Shown here piece after piece: positions 27,119 through 36,606 of a DNA stretch of 59,753 nucleotides. The position numbers and the translations under genes were made by a program. The DNA is taken from positions 1 to 59,753 of the forward strand of contig CBFHWB010000004.1 of the NCBI GenBank assembly GCA_965659285.1. Direction: 5' to 3'. Each line of letters begins with the position of its first letter. Within the stretch, counting starts at the first letter, position 1. The stretch is from UBA8108 sp965659285 (GTDB lineage Bacteria > Planctomycetota > UBA8108). Under the pieces are notes generated by a model. That model was not told the origin of the DNA. It did no database searches and worked only from the letters and a program-made list of their open reading frames with translations.

Positions 27119-28597
27119 TCAGCTCAGGATGGAGAGTCTCAGCAGGAAGCTTTCATCCGCTTCAGGCTCAGGCTGCCTGGAGACGATGATGACCTTGTCT
27201 GCGGAGCCGACGATGCCGTCGTCACGGAGCTTCTTCAGCGCGCTGGGCACGAGCGACTCGAGCTTGTTCTCCAGCGGCATCGTCGTCAGGTTGAGACCCC
27301 TGTGGAGCAGGAGCCGACGCAGGTTCGAGTGGTTGTCAAGCACTCCATACACCGGCACGGTGGGCGAGGCTGTGGAGAGGGCGCGATGAGTCGTACCCTC
27401 GAGGGAGAAGGCGAGAATGCAGTCCGCGCTCATGTATTCAGCGAAGATGACCGCTGAGGCCGCCAGCAGGTCGTTGATTCCCTCCTTTCCCGTAACGGGA
27501 GCGTGAAGGCCGCGGTTCCTGCGGTTGAGCTCCAGCTCCGCCTCGCGCGCGATCCGGTCCATCTCGGCAACCGATTCCTCCGGGTAGTCCCCCATCGCCG
27601 TTTCCGCCGACAACATGATAGCGTGGCTACCGTCCAGAACGGCGGTGTAGACGTCATTGACCTCCGCTCGGGTCGGCTGGGGATGGTCGATCATCGACTC
27701 AAGCATCTGGGTCGCGGTGATGGATGGGACTCCAAGGGCGTTGGCCTGGGAGATGATCGATTTCTGGATTCCAGGGACCTTCTCGCGCGGCAGCGTCACC
27801 CCGAGGTCTCCGCGGGCGATGAGAACCGCGTTGGCGGCCTTCAGGATCTCCTCCAGGTTATGGATGCCCGCGCCGTCCTCGACCTTGGCGACGATGAAGG
27901 CTTCTTTTTTCCCCCAGCCCGCGAGGTGCTTGCGCATCTTCGTGATTTCATCTGCGGATCGGACGAAGGACATGGCAACCATATCGAGACCCATGTTGAC
28001 GCCAAATCGCGCGTCCTCGAGATCATTTTCATCAAGAACAGGGAACTCGAGCTCCGAGTCGGGGAAGATGACACCCTTGCGACTGTAGACCGGCGCTCCC
28101 CTGTGAACCTTGCAGAGGATCTCCTCATCGAGGCAGGAGATCACCTCGAGCTCGATCTTGGCGTCATCCAGGAAGATTCTGTGTCCCGGCTCAACAAAGC
28201 GCTCGGCTCCGACATAGTCCATTCCCAGGCGCTCGGTCGAGATGTCCTCTCCATGAGAGAGGATGATCTCGGCTCCCTGTTCGAGGATGATGGGTGTTGC
28301 CGAGCTCGCTCTTCCAAGTCGCACCTTGTGTCCCTGCAGATCCTGCATGATCGCGACCGGCCGGCCTGTTTTTTCGGAGGCCGCGCGGATTTCCCGGATC
28401 AGCCGCTCGTGGGTCTCCTGGGTTCCGTGCGAGAAATTAAGCCGCGCGACGTTCATGCCCGCCTCGATGAGGCTCTCAATCATTTCGCTGTTCGAACTGG
28501 ATGGTCCCAGGGTGCAGACGATCCTGCAGGCTCTCGGGTCTTTTTCGAACTTGATGTCTTCCAACTGCGGGCTGGCGGGGGCGGTTTTTTTCGTCAT
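27119..28597 (-). CDS. pyk: Pyruvate kinase
   Basis: A 492-residue glycolytic enzyme converting PEP and ADP to pyruvate and ATP. Motifs include IVCTLGPSSS, NVARLNFSHGTQETH, the active-site Lys region FIVAKVEDGAGIHNLEEILKAA with the neighbouring ARGDLGVTLP, and ITATQMLESMIDHPQPTRAEVNDVYTAVLDG, then SAETAMGDYPEE. The C-terminal allosteric domain is present and of normal length. The ATG at 28597 was preferred over a TTG one codon upstream. It stands alone, about 120 bases from the gene downstream. Confidence 0.96.
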   Translation of the reverse strand: MTKKTAPASPQLEDIKFEKDPRACRIVCTLGPSSSNSEMIESLIEAGMNVARLNFSHGTQETHERLIREIRAASEKTGRPVAIMQDLQGHKVRLGRASSATPIILEQGAEIILSHGEDISTERLGMDYVGAERFVEPGHRIFLDDAKIELEVISCLDEEILCKVHRGAPVYSRKGVIFPDSELEFPVLDENDLEDARFGVNMGLDMVAMSFVRSADEITKMRKHLAGWGKKEAFIVAKVEDGAGIHNLEEILKAANAVLIARGDLGVTLPREKVPGIQKSIISQANALGVPSITATQMLESMIDHPQPTRAEVNDVYTAVLDGSHAIMLSAETAMGDYPEESVAEMDRIAREAELELNRRNRGLHAPVTGKEGINDLLAASAVIFAEYMSADCILAFSLEGTTHRALSTASPTVPVYGVLDNHSNLRRLLLHRGLNLTTMPLENKLESLVPSALKKLRDDGIVGSADKVIIVSRQPEPEADESFLLRLSILS

Positions 28598-28809
28598 CAA
28601 AGATGAGCCTCTTGTAGGCCCGGGGATGGTTTTCTGGTAAGAGCCGATTTACCCGCCGTTATCCGGTGACAGCGGCCGGCTCGCGAATTGCGCAGGAATA
28701 CAGTACCGGATACGCTTCAAGAGAGCGAGAGCCCAGCGGGCGGGGTCGGCGGGTTCGCCGGGAGGCGCTTGCCTGCGCGGAGTTCTTTTTATTGTCCGCG
28801 CGGTCCACT

Positions 28810-28839
28810 TTGGACGCTGCCGCCCGAGTGGTCTATGCT
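28810..28839 (+). promoter_or_regulatory. Possible promoter of the SDR gene
   Basis: TTGGAC (28810-28815) and TATGCT (28834-28839) are 18 bases apart, matching consensus at 3 and 4 of 6 positions. The gap between pyk and the SDR gene (28598-28915) holds nothing else I can identify. Confidence 0.3.
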
Positions 28840-28915
28840 TAACTGGACCATGTGAAACGCCGCTTTCGGGCGCTTTTCTGGCTTCTTGGACGACAAGCGA
28901 AGGATGACCTGGAAG

Positions 28916-29665
28916 ATGAACCTGGAGGGAAGCAGCGCTGTTGTTACCGGGGCCTCGAGTGGGATCGGAGAGGCGATAGCCCTGGAGCTTGCCTCCCGGG
29001 GCGCGCGCCTGACACTCACCGCGCGCCGGGAAGATCGGCTCGATGAACTCGGAGGACGGATCACCAGTACGGGAGGCGAGGCGCCCTTGCTGGTGGCTGC
29101 GGATCTGCGCAAGGCCGAAGACATCACCCGGATTTTCGAGGAATCACGAGCTCGCTGGGGGGGGCTGGATATTCTCATCAACAACGCCGGGCTCGGGCGC
29201 AAGGCGAGCTTTCACGATGGAGCGACTGAGGACTGGCGTGAGATGCTGGAGGTGAATGTCCTGGCCCTGACGGTGGCCTGTCGTGAGGCGCTCGGGTGCT
29301 TTGACGGAGAGAGGGGCGGCCATATCGTGAATGTTTCCAGCATGGCCGGACACAGGATACCGCCGCGGGGCGGATTCTACGCCGCCACCAAGTTCGCGGT
29401 CCGCGCCATCACTGAATGCCTGCGCCAGGAATTGCGCGCCCTGGGCAGCCCCTCGCGTGTCAGCGAGATCTCTCCCGGATTTGTGACCACCGAGTTTCAC
29501 GAGGTTTTCTACCGCGGTGACGCGGAGCAGGTGGCCGCCGGACTGCCGGACTACAGGGTCCTGGATCCCCGCGATGTCGCCGCCTCCGTCATTCATATAC
29601 TCGAGGCTCCCGACCATGTCGCGATACACGATGTTCTCATTCGGTCCAATGAGCAGGAGAGCTGA
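28916..29665 (+). CDS. Short-chain dehydrogenase/reductase
   Basis: A 249-residue SDR oxidoreductase. The Rossmann motif AVVTGASSGIGEAIALEL opens the protein, followed by TARREDRL, ILINNAGLGRKASF, VNVSSMAGHRIPPRGGFYAATKFAVRAITECLRQEL (Ser, Tyr and Lys of the catalytic tetrad). The arginine after the second strand suggests NADP(H). The substrate is unknown. Start 28916 begins right before the fold and has AAGGA upstream; ATG at 28904 and TTG at 28886 are alternatives. The next gene starts 1 base after its stop, so they are probably co-transcribed. Confidence 0.88.
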   Translation: MNLEGSSAVVTGASSGIGEAIALELASRGARLTLTARREDRLDELGGRITSTGGEAPLLVAADLRKAEDITRIFEESRARWGGLDILINNAGLGRKASFHDGATEDWREMLEVNVLALTVACREALGCFDGERGGHIVNVSSMAGHRIPPRGGFYAATKFAVRAITECLRQELRALGSPSRVSEISPGFVTTEFHEVFYRGDAEQVAAGLPDYRVLDPRDVAASVIHILEAPDHVAIHDVLIRSNEQES

Positions 29666-29666
29666 C

Positions 29667-30455
29667 GTGCGCTCTTTTTTCGTGTCTTTCCTCGCAGCGC
29701 TCTGTTTCTTTCTGCCCGGCTGCCGGGATGAGGGAGACGCGGTTCAGCCGGCCCCCAGGCTGAGCAGGCTCCCTCCCTCGGCGGGGGACAGCGATCCCCG
29801 CCTGGAGCAGGCGCTTTTGAAGATTACCGCAGGGTCGTATGACGAGGCCCGGGCGATCATCGCCGCGGTGCTGTCGGACCACCCCGCCTCCTACCGCGGC
29901 CGATTCCTGGAGGCGCTTACCTGGCATCGGCAGAAACGCTATGAGAAGGCCCGCAAGGGCTTCGAGGTTGTGTTGCGTTCGAGAGCGGGCTTTGCCGGCA
30001 GCGAGAGCGTTCTTCATTTTTACGGCTGGGCACTCTATCACCTCGGTCGCCTGGGCGAGGCGGAGGAGGCCTTCAGGGGGCACGCGAAGGAGGCTCCCCG
30101 GGTCGCCTCGACCTGGTTCGCGTTGGGGTTGATTGCGCTTGAGGACCATCGTCTTGGCGAGGCAGAGTCCCTCCTCGACAATGCCCGACGGATCCAGGAT
30201 GCGAATTCGAAGAAGCAGAAGGAACTGGCGAAGACGATGGCCAGGCTTGGCGAGGTCCACATCCTGCAGGGCCGGCTCGAGTTGGCCAGGAAAGATCTCG
30301 AAGAGGCTGTGAGGATCTGGCCCGGACACTTCAACGCCCACTACAAGCTTTATCGCGTGCTTTTGCGGTTGGGAGAGAAGGAGGCTGCGCAGGCCGCCCT
30401 GGAACGGCACCAGGCGCTTGCCGGGGCTCCGGGGAAGAGGAGGACGGGATCTTGA
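29667..30455 (+). CDS. TPR-repeat lipoprotein
   Basis: A 262-residue lipoprotein with signal peptide and lipobox (FFVSFLAALCFFLPGC, lipidated Cys near residue 19). The mature part holds four to five TPR units, for example SYDEARAIIAAVLSDHP, KRYEKARKGFEVVL, HLGRLGEAEEAFRGHA, DHRLGEAESLLDNA, and LELARKDLEEAVRIWP. The GTG at 29667 was chosen because AGGAG precedes it and it gives the best signal peptide; the ATG at 29649 overlaps the SDR gene. Its last bases overlap the TTG start of the FG-GAP gene, so the two products probably act together in the envelope. Confidence 0.8.
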   Translation: MRSFFVSFLAALCFFLPGCRDEGDAVQPAPRLSRLPPSAGDSDPRLEQALLKITAGSYDEARAIIAAVLSDHPASYRGRFLEALTWHRQKRYEKARKGFEVVLRSRAGFAGSESVLHFYGWALYHLGRLGEAEEAFRGHAKEAPRVASTWFALGLIALEDHRLGEAESLLDNARRIQDANSKKQKELAKTMARLGEVHILQGRLELARKDLEEAVRIWPGHFNAHYKLYRVLLRLGEKEAAQAALERHQALAGAPGKRRTGS

Positions 30456-32122
30456 GGCTCTCTCTCTCTCTGCTTTGCATCTTCTGGCTTGGCGGCTGCG
30501 CTGAGCGTAATTCACCGGCCGGCGAGGGCGGCATTCGTATGCGCTACCTCGATGCCGGCTTAACGGGGCTCGACCTGTCGCTGACCTCGGGCGGCATTCC
30601 CTCCAGGGAGATTCTCGAGGTGAAGGGGTGTGGGTTGGCGCTCATCGATTTTGATTCGGACGGCGATCTCGATGTTTTCGCTCCCAACGGGGCCACCCTC
30701 GAAGCTCCCGAGAAGGGGCCGGGCTGCAGGATGTTCGAGAATCTCGGTGGGCTGAAATTCGTCGATGCGACGGCCCGGCTCGGGCTTGGCCTGAGACGCT
30801 GGAGCTTCGGCGTGGCGGTGGGAGACTACGATGGGGATGGCCATGACGATCTCTTCGTCGCCTGCTACGGGCCCAATGTCCTGCTGCGCAATAAGGCGGG
30901 CGAGGGTTTCGAGGATGTCTCCGGGGAAGCCGGTGTCTCCAATGGGGGCTGGGGAACAGGCTGCGCCTTTGCCGACACCGATGGAGATGGGGATCTCGAT
31001 CTCTATGTTTGCAATTATCTCGCCTTCGACCCGGCGAATCCGCCGCCGCGGGCGACCTTCAAAAAGACCGAGGTTCTTGGCGGTCCTCTCGGGCTCGCGG
31101 CCCAGCATGACATCCTCTACGAGAACCTGGGGACCGGCCGGTTCAGGGATTCAAGTGAGCGCTCCGGCGTCCGTTCGGTGCGGCCCGCCTACGCGTTGAA
31201 TGTCGCCATCCTGGATCTCAACGGAGACTCGCGGCAGGATATCTTCGTCGGCAACGACTCGATGGGAAATTACCTGTTCAGCAACCAGGGCGGCGGACGG
31301 TTCCGCGAGGTGGGAATCGAGAGCGGCGTCTCGGCTAATTCAGATGGCGCCTCCCAGGCGACAATGGGGATCGCGGTGGGCGATGTCGACGGCAACGGCT
31401 TCCCCGATCTCTTCACCACCAACTTTTCAGGCGACACCAACACCCTGCATCTGAATCTTGATGGCTCGTTCTTTGCCGACAGGACGCGTACCTGGGGTCT
31501 TGGCAGGGTCTCGATGACCAGCCTTGGCTGGGCCTGCGATTTCAGCGACCTTGACCAGGACGGGGATGAGGACCTGGTGGTCTTCAACGGGCATGTTTTT
31601 CCGCAGGCTACTCCCGAGAGCATGGACTCGTCCTACCCGCAGCGCCCGCTGCTCTTTGAGCAGGATAAAGGACGCTTCTCGCTTGTAGATAAATCTTCGG
31701 CGGCCGGCTCCTGGATAGATGAGGCTCATCGTGATCGTACCGCCGTTCGCGGCGATCTCGATGGAGATGGGGATCTCGACTTCGTCGTTGGGGGCCTGAA
31801 CGAACCCCTGCGCCTGCTGCGAAATGAACAGGGGAAAGGGAATCGCTGGCTCCTCGTGGAACTGCGGGATGATCGTCCCGGTTCGATGAATCGCCGGGGG
31901 CTTGGAAGCATGGTCGAGCTGCGGCATGGAGGCCGGTCAGCGAGACGCTGGCTGCGAGGCGGCGGACCGTTCCAGTCGGCCAATTCCCATCGGGTTCATT
32001 TCGGGCTGGGCGCGGGGACGGCCGAGGCTCGTCTCGTCATCACCTGGCCCGATGGGGCGGAGCAGGATTGCGGAGCCGTGCCGCTGGACGCGCTCTATAC
32101 CGTTCGCCGGGACAGGGACTGA
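30452..32122 (+). CDS. FG-GAP/VCBS and ASPIC/UnbV domain lipoprotein
   Basis: A 556-residue lipoprotein (MRLSLSLLCIFWLGGCAE signal with lipobox). It contains a run of FG-GAP/VCBS repeats with calcium-binding D-x-D-x-DG motifs: DFDSDGDLDVF, DYDGDGHDDLF, DTDGDGDLDLY, DLNGDSRQDIF, DVDGNGFPDLF, DLDQDGDEDLV and DLDGDGDLDFV, forming a beta propeller. The C-terminus (about 475-550) is an ASPIC/UnbV domain (RGLGSMVELRHGGRSARRWLRGGG, VHFGLGAGTAEARLVITWPDG). Such pairs of TPR protein plus CRTAC1-like propeller are common in planctomycetes; the ligand is unknown. The start TTG follows GGAGG and overlaps the previous stop by 4 bases. Confidence 0.9.
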   Translation: MRLSLSLLCIFWLGGCAERNSPAGEGGIRMRYLDAGLTGLDLSLTSGGIPSREILEVKGCGLALIDFDSDGDLDVFAPNGATLEAPEKGPGCRMFENLGGLKFVDATARLGLGLRRWSFGVAVGDYDGDGHDDLFVACYGPNVLLRNKAGEGFEDVSGEAGVSNGGWGTGCAFADTDGDGDLDLYVCNYLAFDPANPPPRATFKKTEVLGGPLGLAAQHDILYENLGTGRFRDSSERSGVRSVRPAYALNVAILDLNGDSRQDIFVGNDSMGNYLFSNQGGGRFREVGIESGVSANSDGASQATMGIAVGDVDGNGFPDLFTTNFSGDTNTLHLNLDGSFFADRTRTWGLGRVSMTSLGWACDFSDLDQDGDEDLVVFNGHVFPQATPESMDSSYPQRPLLFEQDKGRFSLVDKSSAAGSWIDEAHRDRTAVRGDLDGDGDLDFVVGGLNEPLRLLRNEQGKGNRWLLVELRDDRPGSMNRRGLGSMVELRHGGRSARRWLRGGGPFQSANSHRVHFGLGAGTAEARLVITWPDGAEQDCGAVPLDALYTVRRDRD

Positions 32123-32148
32123 ATTTCAGCATCGCTTCCCGGTAGAGT

Positions 32149-32177
32149 TTGAGGGCGATAGAGGGTAAATATATAGT
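32149..32177 (+). promoter_or_regulatory. Promoter of the LplT-PlsC-Aas fusion gene
   Basis: TTGAGG (32149-32154, 4 of 6) and TATAGT (32172-32177, 5 of 6) are spaced 17 bases apart. Transcription would start near 32184, about 49 bases before the TTG start, which has GAGGAG upstream. Confidence 0.5.
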
Positions 32178-32232
32178 TTGCTCGGGACTATTGTTTTGCC
32201 TGCGAATGGAATTAGTCTGAGGAGTTTCCAGT

Positions 32233-35200
32233 TTGAGTAAAGAAGCCAAGCGCCCGCTGGGCGGATTACTGGTCACGCAGTTCTTCGGGGCGTTTAACGA
32301 CAATGCCTGGAAGCAGCTCGTGCTGCTGCTCGGCATGAACAGCGTCTACATCGCCGGGCAGGGGAACGAAACCGCTAACCTGAACTGGGTCACCTGGAGT
32401 TTTCTCGCCCTGACCTCGGCGCTGTTCGTTTTCACGCTTCCATCCGCCTATATTGCCGACCGCTTCAGCAAGCGCTCGGTGATCATCTCGATGAAGGCCC
32501 TGGAACTGGCGTTGATGGCAACCGGGTTGTTCTTCCTGTGGAAGAGCCCGGAGGACCACATGATGATCTTTATCCTGGTGCTCATCGGCCTCGGCGCCCA
32601 GAGCGCCCTGTTCAGTCCGGCCAAGTACGGCATCGTTCCCCAGTTGGTTTCCCATCGGGGGCTGTCCCACGCCAATGGCCTGCTGGAGCTTTTCACGATC
32701 ACGGCGATCGTAGGAGGTACCCTGGCCATGGGCTCCATGGTGCCCTACCTGGGAGTCTCCAGGGGAGATTGGCTGCTTGATGGGAAGAACATGGTCTGGA
32801 TTGCCGGTGGAGTGATGACGCTTTTTTCGGTGGTGGGATTGTTGACCAGCTTCACTGTTCCCCGCGTCCCCCCCGCCGGATCTCCCGCCGGTATCGGCTC
32901 GATCCTGCGTACCGCCTGGCGGGATATTCGTTCCAAGCGACCACTCTGGCTGGCGATTCTCGGCCTCGCTTTTTACTGGGGGATAGCGAGTTTTCTCGGG
33001 CCGGTGGCTATCGTCAAGGGTGAAGAGCTGGTCAGTGATTTTGAAGGGATCCTGCGCAACAACGGCCTGCTGATGGGATGTTTCGCCATCGGTATCGCGA
33101 TCGGAAGCTACATCACCGGTCGACTCTCCGCCGGGAAGGTCGAGTACGGATTTATTCCACTCGGCGCCCTGGGCATGGCTTTTTTCACCCTGCTGATGGG
33201 ACTCCTGTCTCCGGGTTTCAAGGGTTCGCTCTTCTGCTTCTTTATGGTAGGTGTCAGCAGCGGCTTCATCCTGATCCCGCTCAACGCGCTCCTGCAGTGG
33301 CAGGCATCCAAGGAGCATCGCGGCTCGGTGATCGCCGTCAGCAATCTCTTCACCTTCGCCGGCTGCATCATTGGAAACCTGCTGGGAATCCTGCTGGCCA
33401 ACCTGGGTTCCATCGCCCCGGAATGGATCGTTGGCACCGAGTCCGAGACACTCAAGATCGGTGTCGACGGGCTCTTCATCGGAGCCGGGTTGTTGACCAC
33501 CGCAGCGACGGTGTGGTCCCTGTTCCAGGTTCCGGACGCCTTCATTCGCCTTTTGCTCATTTTCTTCTCCTGTACCTTCTACAGGCTTCGAGTCATCGGA
33601 GGCGCGAACGTGCCTTCTGAGGGCGGCGCTCTGCTGGTTCCAAACCATGTTTCCTTTGTCGATGGCCTCTTCCTGGTTGCCAGCATCGACCGCCCGGTTC
33701 GCTTCATCGTCGAGTCGTCCTATTTTCATCACCCCATCTACGGCCCCTTCCTCAGGGCCTTCAAGGCCATCGAGGTTTCCTCCTCCGGAGGCCCGAGGGT
33801 GATCCTCAAGGCTATGCGGGATGCCGGCCAGCACATCGACGATGGTCACCTCGTCTGTATTTTCGGTGAAGGCCAGATCACCCGCACCGGCCAGATGCAG
33901 CCCTTCAAGCGCGGTCTCGAGCGCATCGTCAAGGGCAGGGATGCTCCCATCATCCCGGTGAACCTCGACGGAGTCTGGGGCAGCATCTTCAGCCGTTCCG
34001 GCGGCCGCTTCCTGACCAAGATTCCCAAGAAGATTCCCTACCCGGTGACGATCAGCTTCGGAGAGCCGATGGAGCCGGGTACATCGGTGACCGCGGTTCG
34101 CAAGGCCGTCCAGGATCTCGGCAGCGATGCCTGGAATACGCATCGCGGGGGAGTGAAGCCGCTCCATCATAATTTTATTCGCGGCTGCCGGCCGCTTGTG
34201 CGGATTTTCTCCTGGCTGGGCCTGGCCCTCGGGTCTTTTACCGGCCTGTATAATTACGACTGGACACTGGGCATGGGCCTGGTGTGGCTGCTGCTCAGTC
34301 CGTTCATTGGACTCGGTGTAGGAGTCCTGCTGGCTCATCTCTTCGGCCGTCCGTTCAAGCTGGCCTTTGCCGATGTGATGACCGCGCGCGTAGGCCGCCT
34401 CAAGGGTCTCATCGGCTCGGTCACCCTCGCGCTGCGTCTGCGCCGGGAGTGGAGGGAGCAGGAGCACGTCGGCATCATGCTGCCTCCATCGGTGGCTTCC
34501 ACCCTGATCAACATCGGCGCGGCAATGTCCGGCAAGACAAGCGTCAACCTGAACTACACGGCGGGAAAAGATGGGCTTGAATCGGCGATTCGCCAGGCCG
34601 GCCTGAAAACCGTGGTGACCAGCCGGGTGTTCCTGAAGAAGGCCGAAGTGGAGCTGCCTGACAATATCCAGCCGATCTGGGCTGATGACTTTCGTAAAAC
34701 GATAGGCCTTGGCTGCAAGCTCCAGGCGATGCTGCTGGCGCTCTTTGCCCCGGTCCGGATCATCGAGCGAACCTGCTCAGGGGGGAAGAAGGTGTCGGTA
34801 GACGATATCGTCACCGTGATTTTTTCGAGCGGCTCTACCGGCGAACCCAAGGGTGTGCTCCTGAGTCATTTCAACGTGGCCTCGAACCTGGAGGGGGTTT
34901 CGCAGATCGTCCGTCCCCGGGATGAGGACAGGCTGCTCGGGATCCTGCCGCACTTTCATTCCTTCGGCTACATGATCCTCTGGTTCTCCGCCAATGAATC
35001 CATCGGCTGTGTCTCTCTTCCCAACCCGGTGGATGCGGAACTCATCGGACAGAAGGTGCAGCAGTACAGGATCAGCATGCTCCTGTCGACGCCCACCTTC
35101 CTGCAGCTCTATCTGAGACGCTGCACCGCCGCCCAGTTCGGCTCGCTGCGTTTCGTGATCACCGGCGCTGAAAAGCTCACCGACCGGGTGGCGAATGCCT

Positions 35201-35907
35201 TCGAGGACCAGTTCGGGATCCGCCCGCTGGAAGGCTACGGGACCACTGAGTGCGCCCCCGTGGTGGCGGTCAATACGCTTGATTTCCGCTCCGCCGGCTT
35301 CTATCAGCCCGGCTCCCGGCAGGGCACCGTGGGGCAGCCCCTCCCAGGGGTGGCCGTCAAGGTGGTGGATCCCGATGATTTCGACACGGAACTGGAGATC
35401 GGCCAGCCGGGCATGCTGCTGGTCAGCGGCCCGAATATCATGCAGGGCTACCTCGGCAGGGAAGATCTCACCAGCAAGGCCCTTCGCGATGGCTGGTACG
35501 TCACCGGGGATATCGCGGCTGTCGATGAGGAGGGCTTTATTCGAATCACCGACCGGCTGGCGAGGTTCTCCAAGATCGGCGGTGAGATGGTTCCCCATGG
35601 GAAGGTCGAGGACTCGCTCCAGGAGGCATCGGGAGAGGCGATGCAGGTTTTCGCCGTGACCTGTATTCCGGACGAGAAGAAAGGGGAACGCCTCGCCGTA
35701 CTGCATACATTGCAGGAGGATCAGATTCCCGGAATTGTTGATCAACTCAGTGACATGGGGCTTCCCAATCTCTTTATTCCGAGGGCCAACCAGTTCGTCC
35801 AGGTTAAAGAGCTGCCCCTGCTGGGTACAGGCAAGCTCGACCTGCGCGGCATCAAGAAGATCGCGATGGAAGCTTTCGGGGTTGAACCGGAGCAGGAGGG
35901 GGAGTGA
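32233..35907 (+). CDS. LplT-PlsC-acyl-ACP synthetase fusion (lysophospholipid repair)
   Basis: A 1224-residue protein joining three functions. Residues about 1-430: a 12-helix MFS transporter resembling the lysophospholipid flippase LplT. About 450-640: a PlsC-type acyltransferase with NHVSFVDG (HxxxxD at about 470) and FGEGQITRTG (about 545). About 700-1224: an acyl-ACP synthetase with VIFSSGSTGEPKGVLLSH (about 862), YGTTECAPVVAVNT and TGDIAAVDEEGFIRITDRLARFSKIGGE. In E. coli these are LplT plus Aas, which import lysophosphatidylethanolamine and re-acylate it. The 4-base overlap with the next gene indicates co-transcription. Confidence 0.92.
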   Translation: MSKEAKRPLGGLLVTQFFGAFNDNAWKQLVLLLGMNSVYIAGQGNETANLNWVTWSFLALTSALFVFTLPSAYIADRFSKRSVIISMKALELALMATGLFFLWKSPEDHMMIFILVLIGLGAQSALFSPAKYGIVPQLVSHRGLSHANGLLELFTITAIVGGTLAMGSMVPYLGVSRGDWLLDGKNMVWIAGGVMTLFSVVGLLTSFTVPRVPPAGSPAGIGSILRTAWRDIRSKRPLWLAILGLAFYWGIASFLGPVAIVKGEELVSDFEGILRNNGLLMGCFAIGIAIGSYITGRLSAGKVEYGFIPLGALGMAFFTLLMGLLSPGFKGSLFCFFMVGVSSGFILIPLNALLQWQASKEHRGSVIAVSNLFTFAGCIIGNLLGILLANLGSIAPEWIVGTESETLKIGVDGLFIGAGLLTTAATVWSLFQVPDAFIRLLLIFFSCTFYRLRVIGGANVPSEGGALLVPNHVSFVDGLFLVASIDRPVRFIVESSYFHHPIYGPFLRAFKAIEVSSSGGPRVILKAMRDAGQHIDDGHLVCIFGEGQITRTGQMQPFKRGLERIVKGRDAPIIPVNLDGVWGSIFSRSGGRFLTKIPKKIPYPVTISFGEPMEPGTSVTAVRKAVQDLGSDAWNTHRGGVKPLHHNFIRGCRPLVRIFSWLGLALGSFTGLYNYDWTLGMGLVWLLLSPFIGLGVGVLLAHLFGRPFKLAFADVMTARVGRLKGLIGSVTLALRLRREWREQEHVGIMLPPSVASTLINIGAAMSGKTSVNLNYTAGKDGLESAIRQAGLKTVVTSRVFLKKAEVELPDNIQPIWADDFRKTIGLGCKLQAMLLALFAPVRIIERTCSGGKKVSVDDIVTVIFSSGSTGEPKGVLLSHFNVASNLEGVSQIVRPRDEDRLLGILPHFHSFGYMILWFSANESIGCVSLPNPVDAELIGQKVQQYRISMLLSTPTFLQLYLRRCTAAQFGSLRFVITGAEKLTDRVANAFEDQFGIRPLEGYGTTECAPVVAVNTLDFRSAGFYQPGSRQGTVGQPLPGVAVKVVDPDDFDTELEIGQPGMLLVSGPNIMQGYLGREDLTSKALRDGWYVTGDIAAVDEEGFIRITDRLARFSKIGGEMVPHGKVEDSLQEASGEAMQVFAVTCIPDEKKGERLAVLHTLQEDQIPGIVDQLSDMGLPNLFIPRANQFVQVKELPLLGTGKLDLRGIKKIAMEAFGVEPEQEGE

Positions 35908-36578
35908 GCGGGAAGGACTCTAACCCAGGCGGGCTTCCGGGGTCGGACGGCGAGCATGAGCTCCAGGAACGCCATGGCACAAGCAAGCGGGCCTGCGGCT
36001 TTTACTCAAAGCAGATGCTCGATCATCTCAATGAGGAGATGCGGGTTTTCATTGCTCGCCAGGAGATGGTCTTCGTGTCCACGGCCGATTCGAATGGGGA
36101 GTGTGATGGTTCGCTGAGGTGTGGTGAGCCCGGCTTCGTTCGCGTTCTTGACGACCATCGTCTTGTTTATCCCGAGTACAGGGGTAATGGTGTCATGGCG
36201 AGCCTGGGGAATATTTCCATGAACGGACATATCGGTATGTTTTTCGCCGATTTTTTCGTCAGCACGGTGGGACTGCACATCAACGGCAAGGCCTCGATCA
36301 TCGAGAACGAAGAGCTCCTCGCGCGGCCGGGGCTGCCCGATGTACTCCTGGGCGATCTGGAGGTTCCAGGAGGACGCGCTCCTGAGCGCTGGGTAGAGGT
36401 AGAGGTGGAGGAGGCCTACATCCACTGCTCCAAGCACATTCCTCTTCTGAAGAAGCTCGATAAGGAGGTGGATTGGGGTACAGATGACGAGGTTAAAAAG
36501 GGGGGGGACTTTTTCGAGGCCAAGAAGACCCCCAGCCCCTGGAAGAGTCGTCCCGCTTCCGATGACGATGCTGGATAG
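35904..36578 (+). CDS. Pyridoxamine 5'-phosphate oxidase-like flavoprotein
   Basis: A 224-residue protein of the split-barrel PPOX/FMN-binding group. After a variable N-terminus comes EEMRVFIARQEMVFVSTADSNGECDGSLRCGEPGFVRVLDDHRLVYPEYRGNGVMASLGNIS, read in parts; HIGMFFADFF and LHINGKASIIENE follow, and a late EAYIHCSKHIP is characteristic of the subgroup. Substrate unknown; members include heme- and F420-linked enzymes besides true PdxH. The GTG start overlaps the fusion gene's stop by 4 bases, suggesting one transcript. The last 40 residues are charged and probably disordered. Confidence 0.82.
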   Translation: MSGKDSNPGGLPGSDGEHELQERHGTSKRACGFYSKQMLDHLNEEMRVFIARQEMVFVSTADSNGECDGSLRCGEPGFVRVLDDHRLVYPEYRGNGVMASLGNISMNGHIGMFFADFFVSTVGLHINGKASIIENEELLARPGLPDVLLGDLEVPGGRAPERWVEVEVEEAYIHCSKHIPLLKKLDKEVDWGTDDEVKKGGDFFEAKKTPSPWKSRPASDDDAG

Positions 36579-36606
36579 GTATGGCCCCTGGTGGGAAGAA
36601 AACAGT

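Noticed and set aside
32266..34467. 733-codon open frame antisense to the LplT-PlsC-Aas fusion
   Set aside because: Low-complexity Gln/Glu/His-rich shadow; the sense strand has conserved domains throughout.
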